Part shown: positions 47,201 to 57,688 of the stretch, in pieces | Numbering within the stretch: position 1 is the first letter of the stretch | Layout: the number at the start of each line of letters is the position of its first letter | Assembly: GCA_025667525.1 (NCBI GenBank) | Contig: CM046876.1 | Location: 571,265,469-571,329,468 of the forward strand | Source of the DNA: Glebionis coronaria | Lineage: Eukaryota; Streptophyta; Magnoliopsida; Asterales; Asteraceae | Direction: 5' to 3' | Length of the DNA: 64,000 nucleotides | Program-made: the position numbers and the translations under genes | The notes under the pieces: generated by a model | Databases searched by the model: none | The model's input: only the letters and a program-made list of their open reading frames with translations | Told to the model about the DNA's origin: nothing

Positions 47201-47458
47201 GAGTACGTGCATTTGGATAGAGGCTCATTTGTCTTCCTTCTTTTAATGCATTTACATACTTTTGATTTGTTGGACATTGTTTAGTCCTTTCATACATTTC
47301 TTTACTTATGCATTTGTGTGTGGAGCTTATGTTTGGAACCGATGTTTGTTTCCGGTTTCCTTTATGGTCATTTAATGTTTTAGACATTTACCTTGCATAC
47401 TTTGATGAAACGCCATAATTACTACGTAACGGTCCATTTATCCAAATGGGGTGTTACA
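44245..47458 (+). repeat. 3' LTR of Gypsy-2 (3214 bp)
   Basis: Same ends as the 5' LTR but 178 bp longer, mostly because of a MITE-like insertion at 44419-44558; the rest is small indels in the AT-rich repeats. Confidence 0.92.
44419..44558. mobile_element. MITE-like insertion in Gypsy-2 3' LTR (140 bp)
   Basis: Absent from the 5' LTR. Bounded by TTAACACATGA (44408-44418) and TTAATACATGA (44559-44569), an 11 bp duplication with one change; the 5' LTR has one copy. The ends are imperfect inverted repeats (GGGACACTC...ATTGATTGGGAC on the left, complement of GTCCCAATCAAT...GAGTGTGC on the right). The duplication length suggests a Mutator-type MITE. Confidence 0.7.
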
Positions 47459-47463
47459 AAGAT

Positions 47464-48760
47464 GCTCCTGACAAATCAGACCCCAGATCAATTAAGTGTA
47501 TTTTCGTAGGATACCCAAAGGAAACAATGGTTTACTCCTTCTACTATCCGTTAGAGAAAAAAATATTTGTTGCTCGAAACGCTGAGTTCTTTGAGACAAG
47601 TCTCGTAGATCAAGAAGCAAGTGGGAGCACTCCGCTGCTTAGAGCAAGTGGGATCACTGACGACTTAGAACTCGTCGAGGATGTAGATACACAGCCTTCT
47701 GGTAACACTAGCGAAGTACGCGATGAAGTTCCACATGATATTGTAGAACTTCAAAATGTAGAAGTTCATGTTCAAAGGTCCGGTAGGACGCCTCAAGCAC
47801 CTCATGGTTATGGTTTCTATGTAGATGTTGAGGAGCAAGAATTAGGTAATCATGGTGAGCCTCCTAATTATCAAGCGTCAATCTCGGATGTTAGGTTCGA
47901 CAAGTGGCTTGAAGCAATGAACGCAGAAATGCAATCCATGAAAGACAATCTAGTATGGGTCTTGATTGATCTTTCTGCGGGCGCAAGAACCGTAGGGTGT
48001 AGATGGCTTTATAACATAAAGACCGACATGGATGGCAAGATACACACATATAAAGCTCGTCTTGTGGTGAAAGGGTATACTCAAAACTACGGGCTAAATT
48101 ATGAGGAAACTTTCTCTCCGTTTGTAGACATTAGAGCGATTAGGATTCTCTTAGCCATAGCGGCGTTCTATGACTACGAGATTTGGCAAATGGATGTTAA
48201 GACTGCTTTCTTAAATGGCTACCTTAGTGAAGATATTTACATGGTGCAACCTGAAGGCTTTGTTGATCCAAAGTATCCTAACAAAGTATGTTAGTTGCAG
48301 AGATCCATTTATGGATTGAAGCAAGCTTCTAGAACATGGAATAAGAGATTCGATGACGAAATCAAAAAGCTTGATTTTATTCAAAATCGTGATGAGCCAT
48401 GTGTATATGTCAAAGGTAGTGGGAGTAATGTCGCATTCATAGTATTGTATATGGATGACATATTACTAATGGGAAATAACACTTCAATGCTTTAGGAAGT
48501 GAAAAATTAGCTAAGCAAGTGTTTTTCAATGAAAGATTTAGGTGAAGCTGCATATATTTTTGGAATTAAGATCACACGAGATAGATCTAAGCGGTTGTTG
48601 TCTTAAAGTTTTAGTGCTTATTTTGATAAAATCCTAAAGAAGTATAAGATGGATAAATCCAAGAAAGGATTTGTTCCAATGCAAGAAAATCTGGACTTAA
48701 GAAAAAAGCATGGTGCGATCACACCTAGTCAGGTGAAACGCATGCAGAATGTGCAATATG
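47464..48760 (+). pseudogene. pol: Copia-B pol: integrase end and reverse transcriptase
   Basis: The frame resumes after Gypsy-2 with APDKSDPRSIKCIFVGYPKE (integrase C-terminus), then a linker, then RT: NAEMQSMKDN, ARLVVKGYTQNYG, QMDVKTAFLNG, SIYGLKQASRTW and LYMDDILLMGNN. Stops at 48292, 48493 and about 48507 and 48603; no frameshift. It ends at YAS (48760) at the CTTCG where a Cassandra LTR sits. Confidence 0.9.
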
Positions 48761-48765
48761 CTTCG

Positions 48766-49031
48766 TGTAACATCTCGCCTGATCAGACCACAATATTGTC
48801 CACTTTGCCCACAAACGCACGCCTTTGCTTTGTGGCCCTCATGTGAGTACTTCCCGCCAGGTCTCCCAAGCCAGTACTACTCTCACATGAGCACGCTTAA
48901 CTGCACAGTTCCTAAGAACCCCACTTGTAGTAGACCACAAAATGCGTTGTGTCATGGTAAGGCGAATGTTATCTTATAAACCAAGATCTCTCCTGGCCAC
49001 AGCCGATGTGGGATTTGCCTAGGGTGTCACA
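48766..49031 (-). mobile_element. Cassandra-type TRIM solo LTR with 5S rRNA-like core
   Basis: 266 bp with ends TGTAACATC...GGTGTCACA and a perfect duplication CTTCG (48761-48765, 49032-49036), so this is a genuine solo LTR. On the minus strand it reads TGTGACACCCTAGGC, CCCACATCGGC, a GTTTATAAG TATA-like box, then a segment matching 5S rRNA (48847-48926): AGTTAAGCGTGC followed by GAGAGTAGTACTGG and GGGAAGTACTC. These include the A-box and C-box of the 5S pol III promoter. A 5S-derived LTR is the hallmark of Cassandra elements. Confidence 0.9.
48847..48926 (-). ncRNA. 5S rRNA-like segment inside the Cassandra LTR (relic)
   Basis: About 80 bases align by eye to the middle and 3' part of plant 5S rRNA, with the A-box (AGTTAAGCGTGC) intact and the C-box region (GAGAGTAGTACTGG) nearly so. 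The 5' third is diverged, and the GGGC after TGCTT is changed. Not a working 5S gene in my reading, but pol III could still recognise it. Confidence 0.65.
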
Positions 49032-49036
49032 CTTCG

Positions 49037-49816
49037 GCAATTAGTTCTATCATGTATGTGGTAAGATGCACTAGACCCGATGTGGCATTTGCGCATATTC
49101 TGTGTAGTAGATTCCAACAACTTCCTGATGAGAAGCATTGGACTGCTGTTAAGACCATTTTTAAGTATCTTAGGAATACTAAAGACTGAAACTTGTTTAT
49201 AGGTCTAAGAAGGAAAACGAGCTACACATTAAATGTTATAGCGATGCTAGTTTTCAAACCGACAAGGACGATACTAAATCCCAAACCGGGTATGTGTTTG
49301 TGCTTAATGGTGGAGTCGTGGACTGGAAGAGTAGTAAGTTAAGCATTACTACTATGTCCTCTAATGAAGCTGAATATGTTGTTGCTACAATGGAGGCTGT
49401 TTGGATTATGAAGTTTATTAATGGTGGAGTCATGGACAGGAAGAGTAGTAAGTAAAGCATTACTGCTATGTCAATGAAGCTGAATATGTAGTTGCTGCAA
49501 TGGAGGCTGTTTGGATTAAGAAGTTTAATGGTCTTGTTGGATTCATGCCAACTAATAATGTACCCTATGGAAATGTTGTGCAATAATTATGCAGCAATTT
49601 CCATCGTCGATGATGCTGGAATCATGCGGGGTGCTAGACATTATCAAAGGCGGTTTCACTATATTTCGAGAAGTTATCGAAGATGGTAAAATTGTCATTA
49701 ACAATGTTCACATAGATGACAACGTCGTAGATCCTTTCACAAAACCAATGCCTTTGAATAAGCATTTTGAGCATGATGAGTCTATTGGTCTTGTTCGTTC
49801 TGCTAGTCTCGTGTAA
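49037..49816 (+). pseudogene. pol: Copia-B pol: RT end and RNase H, with internal duplication
   Basis: The frame resumes with AISSIMYVVRCTRPDVAFAH. RNase H follows with a damaged SDASF (about 49241), SQTGYVFVLNGG and SSNEAEYV. A segment of 110-118 bp is tandemly duplicated (about 49304-49417 and 49418-49530), with decay mostly in the second copy. The end is DPFTKPMPLNKHF (about 49730), final stop 49814-49816. Frameshifts and stops are numerous. Confidence 0.82.
49304..49530 (+). repeat. Tandem duplication inside Copia-B RNase H
   Basis: AATGGTGGAGTCGTGGACTG... to GATTATGAAGTTTATT is repeated as AATGGTGGAGTCATGGACAG... to GATTAAGAAGTTT. The two units differ at several sites, and a CTCT-containing four-base piece is missing from the second. 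Confidence 0.85.
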
Positions 49817-51150
49817 ATCTGTGATAATTAATTTTATGTGTTAGTATTTGGACAAGGGATGTGTAAGCAATTATTATCAATAGAACAAAAATATGTATTT
49901 TTTAAATTATCACAAACCCTGAACTAATTTTTTCGGGAAATATTGTTTTCATTTCTTAATAACTATATCCTATATTTTCATGTTTAATCCTTGAATATAT
50001 TATCTACACTAAGTGGGTGTTTGAGATTACTTATTGAAAATAGATTATTCGTTTTGAAAATGAATAATCATAAAATCAACAATTAGAAAACGTGGTTTTG
50101 AGAAATAGTGTTTGGATTTGATTATGTTGTTTGAAATCGCAATAATCGGATTATCAATTTTTTTAGTGTTTGGCAAATCAGATTATTTGTTTGGTTGATA
50201 AATAAAATGACTAAAATAAACTCATTTTAGCTTTTCTCCATTTTGAAAATGAAATAAGTAACTCCACACTTACTTTTTCAAAATTCCATTTTGGAATCTT
50301 CTAAACGTAAATAATCACTTTTTTTACTTTTATTATCCAAGCACTCATTTTAGCGTAACTCCATTTTGAAAATTAAATAAGTAGATAATCTTGTTCCAAA
50401 CGCAATCCCAAACACCCCCTTAGTGTATTATATATATATTCTAAATTTCCATTGTCAATCATTAATACGGGAGTATTAATGAACTAAGACAAATATGAGG
50501 GTTGGTTGTATTTTGGAAATACATAAAGATGATTCTTCCAGACTCATAGGTTATTCAGTGTGGTTGAATAATTGGACTACCCCAAACCGTGTAATATTCT
50601 TTATGGATCGAAGTCATTAAGAAGCTACATATATGGTAAGTATTGTTATCCTTAGACTTGAGATGCAAGTGGATCTTTGCATGGATTACATTTCTTGATT
50701 TGAGTGAACGTTATGTCAGTCAAACGGAAAATTATAAAACTTATTTCAGAATTGTTTATTACATGTGTAAAAGGTACTTGTAGTCAAAATGAGATTTTGT
50801 TCCTCCATGAATGGAGCATGATACAAACTGGGCCCCTCGTGGGATTGATCGAATGTTTGCATGGTCGTGCTCAAATCGTAGTAAAGAAGTTTATTTTTAC
50901 ATTTGGTAATCTATATTAATCGTTGAAACGAGAAACAAAATTGTTAATCCATGAAATGACATATGATCCATATTCATGATTAACCATATCAGTAACAAAA
51001 GGGATGCAATATTAAAATTACCATAAATTCTAAGCTAGTTCATCAGAAAACCGAACTTAGGTACTTTTGGGAGCATTGGTAGTGTTGCTAGACTATCTGT
51101 CAATTTTAATATTAAATTACTCTATGATGGAGACTTCCGCAAGTGGGAGC
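49817..51150 (+). other. Copia-B 3' non-coding region and polypurine tract
   Basis: AT-rich, no recognisable gene. It contains a MITE at 50005-50427. The tract before the 3' LTR, GACTTCCGCAAGTGGGAGC (51132-51150), ends in the purine-rich AAGTGGGAGC. Confidence 0.75.
50005..50427. mobile_element. MITE in the Copia-B 3' region (about 423 bp)
   Basis: Inverted ends TACACTAAGTGGGTGTTTGA and, at the right, the complement of TACACTAAGGGGGTGTTTGG. The interior is AT-rich with several TCCATTTTGAAAAT repeats. A GGGTGTTTGG terminus is common in plant hAT-type MITEs; superfamily is uncertain because the duplication is not clear. Confidence 0.7.
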
Positions 51151-52205
51151 TGTTGGGATGTGCGTAACTCATAGTTATTATTTGATACGGCCGGGAGTAC
51201 GTGGGTCTAAGGGGCCATACACTTAGACATCGAGATCATATTTATTAAATATATAATAAATATGGCTATATTTATTCTATATATTTAATTTGATAAAAGT
51301 TACTCCGTCCGTCCCATATTAATAGTCTAGTGTTGACTTTTTCGGTCTTAATTATATAACTTTGACTTTAAATATCTTTGTTTGTGTTATATGATACTTG
51401 ATGAAAATTACGCTAATGAAAATACATTTGAAACCTAGTCCAATTATATATTTTGCATCAAGTATCATATAAATAAAAATATTTAATGTCAAAGTTGCAA
51501 AATTAAGACCGAAAAAGTCAACACTGGACTATTAATATGGGACGGAGAGAGTAATACTCAAAGGTATTTAATTGATAAGTTAAAAAGTTTAACAAGGATT
51601 AATTAATAAAACTTTAAACTTTAAGGTAATTAATGTAATTACATAACTAAGTTTATAGAAAATAAAAAAAAGTCAAACGAAACACACCAAAGGGGTGTTT
51701 CGCTCGCCTAAAGCAAAGAAAATGAAGGAAAAATATTTCAGGCTTTAGTAGGTTTATTACTTGGTGGTTAAGTTGTAATATTTACTATAAATAAACATAA
51801 GGATCGACTATATAAACACATTAATAAGATTCATTGTTCAATAGCCTTAAACCAAACTGTTTCTCCCTTATTTTTCTTGAAGTTCGATGACCACAAGGGT
51901 TTCGGGTTTTGATTTTTATTAAGTATTTGTTTAATCAAGATCTAAAAATCAAAGGTGATTGATTGAGGTGTTGTGGATAAGATCTAACTTAATCTATGGG
52001 TTTATTGGTGATCGGTTTTGGTGTATTGAAAGTTAGGATTTGGTTGGTTGATTAGTTCTTGATCATCCGTTCTTGGACTAAAGGTATGCATTCTTTATAT
52101 TTATTTTTATGTTAATTCTATTATGTGCATAGTTAATCGATCATATCTGTTGCGTTTACTCTTAATGCATGAATATATGATTCGTACGGTTGTTAAATTC
52201 CAACA
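51151..52205 (+). repeat. 3' LTR of Copia-B (1055 bp including a MITE)
   Basis: TGTTGGGATGTGCG to AAATTCCAACA. Without the 251 bp MITE and its TA it is about 804 bp. Palindromic ACACACCAAAGGGGTGTTT at 51682-51700, TATA-like ACTATATAAAC at about 51808. Confidence 0.92.
51303..51551. mobile_element. Stowaway MITE (249 bp) in Copia-B 3' LTR
   Basis: Ends CTCCGTCCGTCCCATA and TATGGGACGGAGAGAG, inverted repeats of about 50 bp (GTGTTGACTTTTTCGGTC in both arms), flanked by TA duplications (51301-51302, 51552-51553). This matches Tc1/mariner-derived Stowaway. The 5' LTR lacks it, so it arrived after Copia-B. Confidence 0.93.
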
Positions 52206-52534
52206 GGTCCGAGTCAAGATCACTCTATGGGACAGGGTTTGGGACATGAGTCCTATCACGGTGCGGTTAACCTTGACGGTAAAGAGAAGAGATGTCACAC
52301 GTCAAACCTAAGAAGCCTTCTAAACGTGCTTCAAAAGGAAAGCAAGTTGAGCCAAATGAGCCTCCAAAAGAATGGACAACCAATGAAGGGGTCGCATTGT
52401 GCAAAGGTTGGTGTGATGTGTCCGAGAATAGCAAGCAAGGAAAAAACCAAAAAACCAAGGGTTATTGGGGAGATGTAGTGAAGTACTTTGAAGCCGATAC
52501 GGGTCCAACTAGAGGGTACGAAGCGCTTGTGAGC
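52206..52534 (+). pseudogene. PIF/Harbinger-like ORF1, 3' part with Myb/SANT-like domain
   Basis: It continues the ORF cut at 20976: SQDHSMGQGLGHES, then a frameshift near 52285, then a basic segment (KPKKPSKRASKGKQ) and a trihelix/Myb-like domain (EWTTNEGVALCKGWCDVSE...KTKGYWGDVVKYFE...TRGYEALVS). The Trp spacing and W...A/C.GW..VS pattern fit the DNA-binding ORF1 of plant Harbinger transposons, often mis-annotated in databases as glutathione S-transferase T3-like. It is truncated at 52534 by an LTR-like start (TGTGACAATCC), so the C-terminus and any transposase are absent. Confidence 0.7.
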
Positions 52535-55500
52535 TGTGACAATCCTCAAATTTCACATATGTGTTATAAGTTATAACTGTCTCAATATGAAAATTTGACT
52601 AGAAATTTTTGCTTTTATACCTTACTTGGTAAGATGAACCGCTTCTCACAAACTGAACTGCCACTACAACATATTCCTATATGTTGTAAACACAATGTAT
52701 ATGTCAAGTCTAATATCTAAAAGTAATCTTATAAGTTCAATATTGATAATAACATCTCAAATATAAGTATGATGCCCTAAATTCCCTTAGAAACCCTATA
52801 ATCCCTTTAAATGAGTTGTAAACTCAAGAATGATAAACTATGAATGGAAAGTAAATATGAATAAGTCTTTAAGTATTATAAACAAGTTATAAACTATACT
52901 TTAAAGACATAATAATTCCTAAGAATAACAAGAACAAACCATACAAAGCTAAGTGCAAATAAATGTACATAATAGTCTAGATCATCACCTAGAAACTCTT
53001 AGTAAACAATGTTTCAAGCAATATAACTACATAATATCTATGTACAAGTATCAAATACAATATACTAAGTATAATCTCTCATATAAAGGAAAGGTAAATA
53101 ATCACAAAACACTCACTAATCTCAAGCTAATTACAAGTAAATGACCTATAACCAAGATTAGCATATAAAATCCATTCTATAATAAATTAGAGTCTAATAT
53201 TTTGCAACCAATTATAAAAATCAACTAAGTATCATATTAAGGTTATAAATTCATTTCAAGTTAAGTTACAAGTTAATAAAGCATAAGGTACAAGTTATCA
53301 AAGCATAGGATTTTAAGCTCCCATAATCATCCCTAGAATATGGTAAACCTATATAAACCCTTAAACCAAGAATCTAGAAACCATAGAAGTCATAAAAAAA
53401 TCATATAAGCCCTAGAATAAGTATACTTAAGGATATAAACCCTAATTACCCAAGATATAAAGTCATTAGGATTAGTTACCTAAAAACCTTTATATTAAGA
53501 AATCTACATAGAACTACTACCTAGTCTTTTAGGATAAGTTTACAAACAACCAGAGTACTTAATTAAGGTTATAATATTATATTAAGACAATGTAAAAGTA
53601 CCCTAATTCACAAGGTACAATATTTTAATGCATGACTTGTAAATTAGGTCAAAATGAGTATTTTCACCCTTTAAACATGTTTACTTAGAATAACTTAGTA
53701 AAACCAATGTAGGAACTTCATGAACACATTAAGGATAATATAGGATGTATAAATTGAGTGTAAATCAGTAGCTAATTGAAGGATAATTACTTTTACTAAG
53801 ACTTAACCATAAATCATTAGAAACCCAAACCCGGCTAAGTTTTCTTCCTATTTTCACATCAAACTTTTGTTAAACTTCAAACCAAAGACCCAAACTTCTT
53901 AATTACAATGTATATACCCTAATTAAACCCTAATCCATCACTAATAACAATCCTAAGCCCTTAATCACCAAAATCACAAAGTATAAAGTTATAAGCCCTA
54001 ATTTGAAACCCGGTTTTGTATTTTCCCTCCAAAACTCATTTTAAACACTTTGCCTCCCATTTCAAGTTCAAAAACTAGATATTTACATATCCCTAGATAT
54101 TTTGGAGTACCAAGCAAGTAGTTGCATACGCTACTTGTAGTTACACATCACCATTCTTATCATAATCCTAACCGTGTATATTTTAGACCGCAAGTTAAGA
54201 TTGGAATAAACCTAGGCTCTACAAACTTGAATAGAACTTCACTCGCCTTTTTAGTCAGTAATCTATCTATCTTACACGTCCTAGGCTAGAACTTGGAGCC
54301 TAAGGCTTGGAAAAACTATAAATAGAGGCGAAATGCACACTTAGAAACTTGCACCCCGTTTTCTTATAATCTCCTACCCATTCTCCATTTCCACTTATAT
54401 ATACATACTAGGACATCCCATAAGACCAAAAACCAGGTATATAAGGAAGCCATTGAAGCTCTTGAAGCTTTGATAGCAAGTTGTGCTCATAGGAAGCCAT
54501 TATGAGCCATTTTGGAGCTACCTAGGTAATTTCTATGTTAGCTATGCTTTGATCTTGTTATAAGGATCTCTTAGAGTTTTTATAATGACAAAATAATGTT
54601 ACAAAGATAATATAGAAGAAACTAAGTCGTTTTATCATTTTAAATGAAAGTTATAAGTTAAAGATGTCTTAAAACCCTAGTATTTTACATGAAATAATGA
54701 CTTAAAATCCATTTCAAGAGCTATAATTCTGGTGAAATATTTTTATTATGATTATAAACATGTTTTGAAACTTTATTTTAAAATCCTAAATCATTTGGTC
54801 CATTTTGATGTTGTTATGTAATTTTTACAAGTATAGGGTCTAAAACTGTCATTTTTGAAACTATTTAACATTTTGGGCCTAAAGTGTCATTTTTTGAAAG
54901 TTAAAGCTATAAGAATAAATTTTGAAAAGTTTGAGACCCTAAGGTTAATAATGAGGGTTTAGAATGCAAATACTAAAATATATACTTTAGGGGTTAAAAG
55001 TGTAATTAAGCTAAAGTATAACTACAAGGGCTATTTTTGCCAATTTTGAAAATAAAGAAGATTAATTATAAATATGAGGAAGTAATGAAGGTATCATTTT
55101 AGTAAGGATCTTTGTACAAAGATGTTCCATCTCGATATTACGTTCTGACTGAGTGGTTGGGTTTATGATTTAAAGTGCCCTCGCTCCTCAAACGTTTATA
55201 GAATGACTTCTGAGTATGATGGCTCGAACAATGGTACTAGAATTAAAACTAAATATTAAATAAAGAACATATAACTAATACTTAGAAATATGGAACTAAA
55301 GATTAAAGACTTGATACTATACAAAATGTGTTAATCCAGGTTTGTGTGAGATCAAGCTGTTGTTTATGAGACTAAGTTGTGGTTTGTGTAATCAAGCTGT
55401 TTATTTGTGAATAAAATATATCTGAAATAAGCTTAGATTTTATGGATCCCGGGTGAGTTAATAGCCTCACTAGCGCTGATTATTAAATGATTTGAAAACC

Positions 55501-55870
55501 CGTGAGGGGATATATGCTAAACTAGAATACAAGTATTTTTGGTATGCTTCTTAGATATAATTATTGATACTACGTTTAGTGCTGCCTTTAAAAGTCCCTT
55601 TTTAATCGTGACCATTAATCATTTCATGAACGCTAATATTGTGAATAGTACTATTTGGGGACTGACATCCCCTATATGGGCAAGTCGCACTTGGTGGAAT
55701 GCTGATGGCTCTAACCTAGGCTAAATGGATACACTTTATTTTGCTTATACAGGAGTTTGGCAGACTGCCTGTTTAAGGGTAATTTGTTGGGTTCCGGTAT
55801 GTCAAGTAGCGGTGTACGAGCTAGTGCAATAATAATTGATTATTTTATGTGAGCGAATAATAACGTAGCT
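52535..55870 (+). repeat. Probable long LTR of an unidentified element
   Basis: Starts TGTGACAATCCTCAAATTTC, similar in style to the LARD LTR start TGTGACAACC, exactly where the Harbinger domain breaks. About 1.8 kb of AT-rich sequence is followed by CTATAAATAGAGGC (TATA box, 54317-54324) and a T- and C-rich R-like region. No ORF over 65 codons. No second LTR, primer site or clear 3' end is visible; it seems truncated or overlain near 55870. Confidence 0.45.
54317..54324 (+). promoter_or_regulatory. TATA box in the 52535-55870 LTR
   Basis: TATAAATA in the context AAAACTATAAATAGAGGC, followed by a pyrimidine-rich stretch, is a textbook plant TATA box. Confidence 0.55.
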
Positions 55871-55879
55871 CAGGCAAAG

Positions 55880-56276
55880 GATCTTGTTTCAAAATCGTTG
55901 TTCCCATTTTTATCACTTTACCATGGTTTGATTATAAGAAATAAAGATGAAAATAGATGAATTCTAAAGAGAGAAAGTAGAGAGAGAGAGATGATTAACT
56001 ATGTGAAATTAGATTAAAGAAAATGAAATGTCTTAACCTATCCTAACATGCTAGGAGAGGTATATATATCCGGGCCTACATGTGGCATAATAGGCTATAT
56101 GTTTGATTGGGTCGGGCTTGAATAAATTGCTTAGTATCATGAAAGAGGCCTTTTAAGCTAGCCATCAAGCCCGTATTACACGACTATTCTACTACCTATT
56201 ACAACGTTCTAATAAATACTACATTATAAACCTATGACCGATCATTCTTGTTTGACTCAATATTTTGAGGCTAACA
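55880..56276 (-). repeat. 3' LTR of Copia-D (about 400 bp)
   Basis: On the minus strand it starts TGTTAGCCTCAAAATATTG at 56276. The other end is not sharply visible; a GAGAGAGAG tract is at about 55979-55991. Confidence 0.6.
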
Positions 56277-56490
56277 AGCTCCCACATTGAGAGGTCATTC
56301 CTCTTCGACATTTAGAGATTTAAAGAGATTACTAATCTCGCCATAAATTAGTCTTGAACGTGTAATAGTAGTCTTGTTCCTTCGTGTTGTGATCTTTGAG
56401 CCTTTGTCGTTGTCTTTCAACTTTATATTTAAACTTGAGATATTCAAACCATCATTGACTTGTCTTTGCCATCTTGCGATCTTGTGTTTT

Positions 56491-56936
56491 TGTAACACCC
56501 CATTTGGATAAGTGGACCGTTACGTGTATTTATGGTGTGTCATCAAAGCATATAAGGTAAATGTTTTAAAACATTAACTGACCATAAATGAAATACCGGA
56601 ACCAAACATCGATAATCCAAACATAACCTCAAAACATGAAAAGTAAATACTGAAAGAAAGGACTGAACAATGTCCAAACAGGCAGAGTAGTATATGAAGT
56701 GCACTAAGTAAGGATTCTAGATAGCTTCCATCTAATAGCACCTAACCTCAGTATCCTAAGAGTGTCCTTGTGTACCTGCCGTTTGTAACATGAAAAGGAA
56801 CTACGACTGAGCATAACGCTCAGTGAACGGATATAAGAGCATGATAATTAATACTGGAATGAAGCAGATGACAAACATTGAAGCTGTAAAGACTGATATA
56901 TAAAATGCAGCGGAAAACTGTGTAAGTTCTGAAAAC
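56491..56936 (-). repeat. 3' terminal part of the 3' LTR of Gypsy-3
   Basis: About 93% similar by eye to 57689-58133, ending at the same TGTAA terminus; similarity stops abruptly near 56936. Confidence 0.82.
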
Positions 56937-57670
56937 ATACTCCTCATAAGGATACATGAAACTTAATCAGCATGAAGACGACATCCACGTGAGATTGTGA
57001 GAACTTGATTGTTACAAAGAACATAAGATTATAATCAACTGAGTTTTAACAACAACTGGTGTGGATGACTATGGTTCAATCCACATAATTCAAAGTAGAA
57101 AACATGTGACTAAGTATGGGTGATTCTGGTTCGATCCATACTTGTCAAAATTTTATAAGAAATGTCATGTATAGGAATTTATAATCTAGGACTAAATGTG
57201 GATGGCTGTAGTCCAAAACCATACTGGTCAAACTTTAATGAAACGTCATGATATGAATAAAAGTGAACAACTATGGTTCGATCCACAAAACAACATTCGA
57301 CTGAAAAGCATGAAATTTGACCTGAGCAATGGTGAACGTATATGGGTCGGTTCACCAATTAACATCAGAATGAAAACATGAATCTGACATGAGTTAGGAT
57401 GAACGCCTATGGGTCGGTTTACCAATACAAAATCTGAACGGGCAAGGGTGAACGCATATGGGTCGGTTCACTAAAACAAAAATTCATAGAAAATCACATG
57501 CGACTAAATATGGCCAGTCATGTACCAACCTTTTACTTAGTGAAAATTAAGAAAACTGACTGATGAAATGCATGATAAACATGAAAGATAACAACGTCAA
57601 AATATAGGAAGTTCATGGTGACTACCCACTAGTCACAGGTCAAGTTTTAGAGCCTAGAGGTCGAAACCTT
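56937..57670 (-). other. Gypsy-3 leader with an array of stem-loops
   Basis: Seven units, read on the plus strand: stems GTGGAT/ATCCAC (57061-57084), GTATGG/CCATAC (57114-57141), a decayed one (57198-57224), GTGAAC/ATCCAC (57263-57286, partly decayed), GGTGAAC/GTTCACC (57331-57356), a decayed one (57399-57423) and GTGAAC/GTTCAC (57448-57471). The loops share ATGGGTCG or ATGGTTCG, the complement of the CGACCCAT loop in Gypsy-1 and Gypsy-2. A 57671-57684 segment (GGCTCTAGTACCA, complement TGGTACTAGAGCC) is the primer site. The ORF at 57196-57381 is just the repeat translated. Confidence 0.75.
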
Positions 57671-57688
57671 GGGCTCTAGTACCATAAT

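Larger units (their letters stand above)
35954..47458 (+). mobile_element. Gypsy-2, full-length Tekay/Del-type chromovirus
   Basis: An 11.5 kb element with LTRs 35954-38989 (3036 bp) and 44245-47458 (3214 bp), TGTAAAACCC...GTGTTACA. Flanks GGGAT (35949-35953) and AAGAT (47459-47463) are a target duplication with two G-to-A changes; removing the element restores the Copia-B integrase frame. Same organisation as Gypsy-1, including three gag introns, but clearly a different family by LTR sequence. It has more internal stops than Gypsy-1, so it is probably older. Confidence 0.93.
20977..52205 (+). mobile_element. Copia-B, old Ty1/copia element with several nested insertions
   Basis: The LTRs start TGTTGGGATGTGCG (20977 and 51151) and end AAATTCCAACA (24911 and 52205), with flanks GATCC (20972-20976) and GGTCC (52206-52210), a target duplication with one change. 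Without later insertions the element is about 8 kb: LTR, 1.8 kb leader, gag, PR, IN, RT, RNase H, 3' non-coding region, LTR. Insertions are Copia-C in the 5' LTR, a LARD in gag, Gypsy-2 in integrase, a Cassandra solo LTR near the RT/RNase H boundary, a MITE in the 3' region and a Stowaway MITE in the 3' LTR. Coding exons on either side of each insertion join in the same frame, which confirms the layout. Confidence 0.9.

Noticed and set aside
48847..48926. Possible 5S rRNA gene
   Set aside because: Only the middle and 3' parts match, within a TG...CA element flanked by CTTCG duplications; it is the 5S-derived part of a Cassandra LTR.
50704..50919. 71-codon ORF in the Copia-B 3' region
   Set aside because: No motif, no copy elsewhere in the window, and it lies in a non-coding region of a dead element.
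52292..52534. Glutathione S-transferase
   Set aside because: Similar plant proteins carry that database label, but the visible domain is Myb/trihelix-like with no thioredoxin-fold motif.
53340..54000. CCCTAA/CCCTAAT repeats as interstitial telomere
   Set aside because: Scattered single units in AT-rich sequence, no tandem run.
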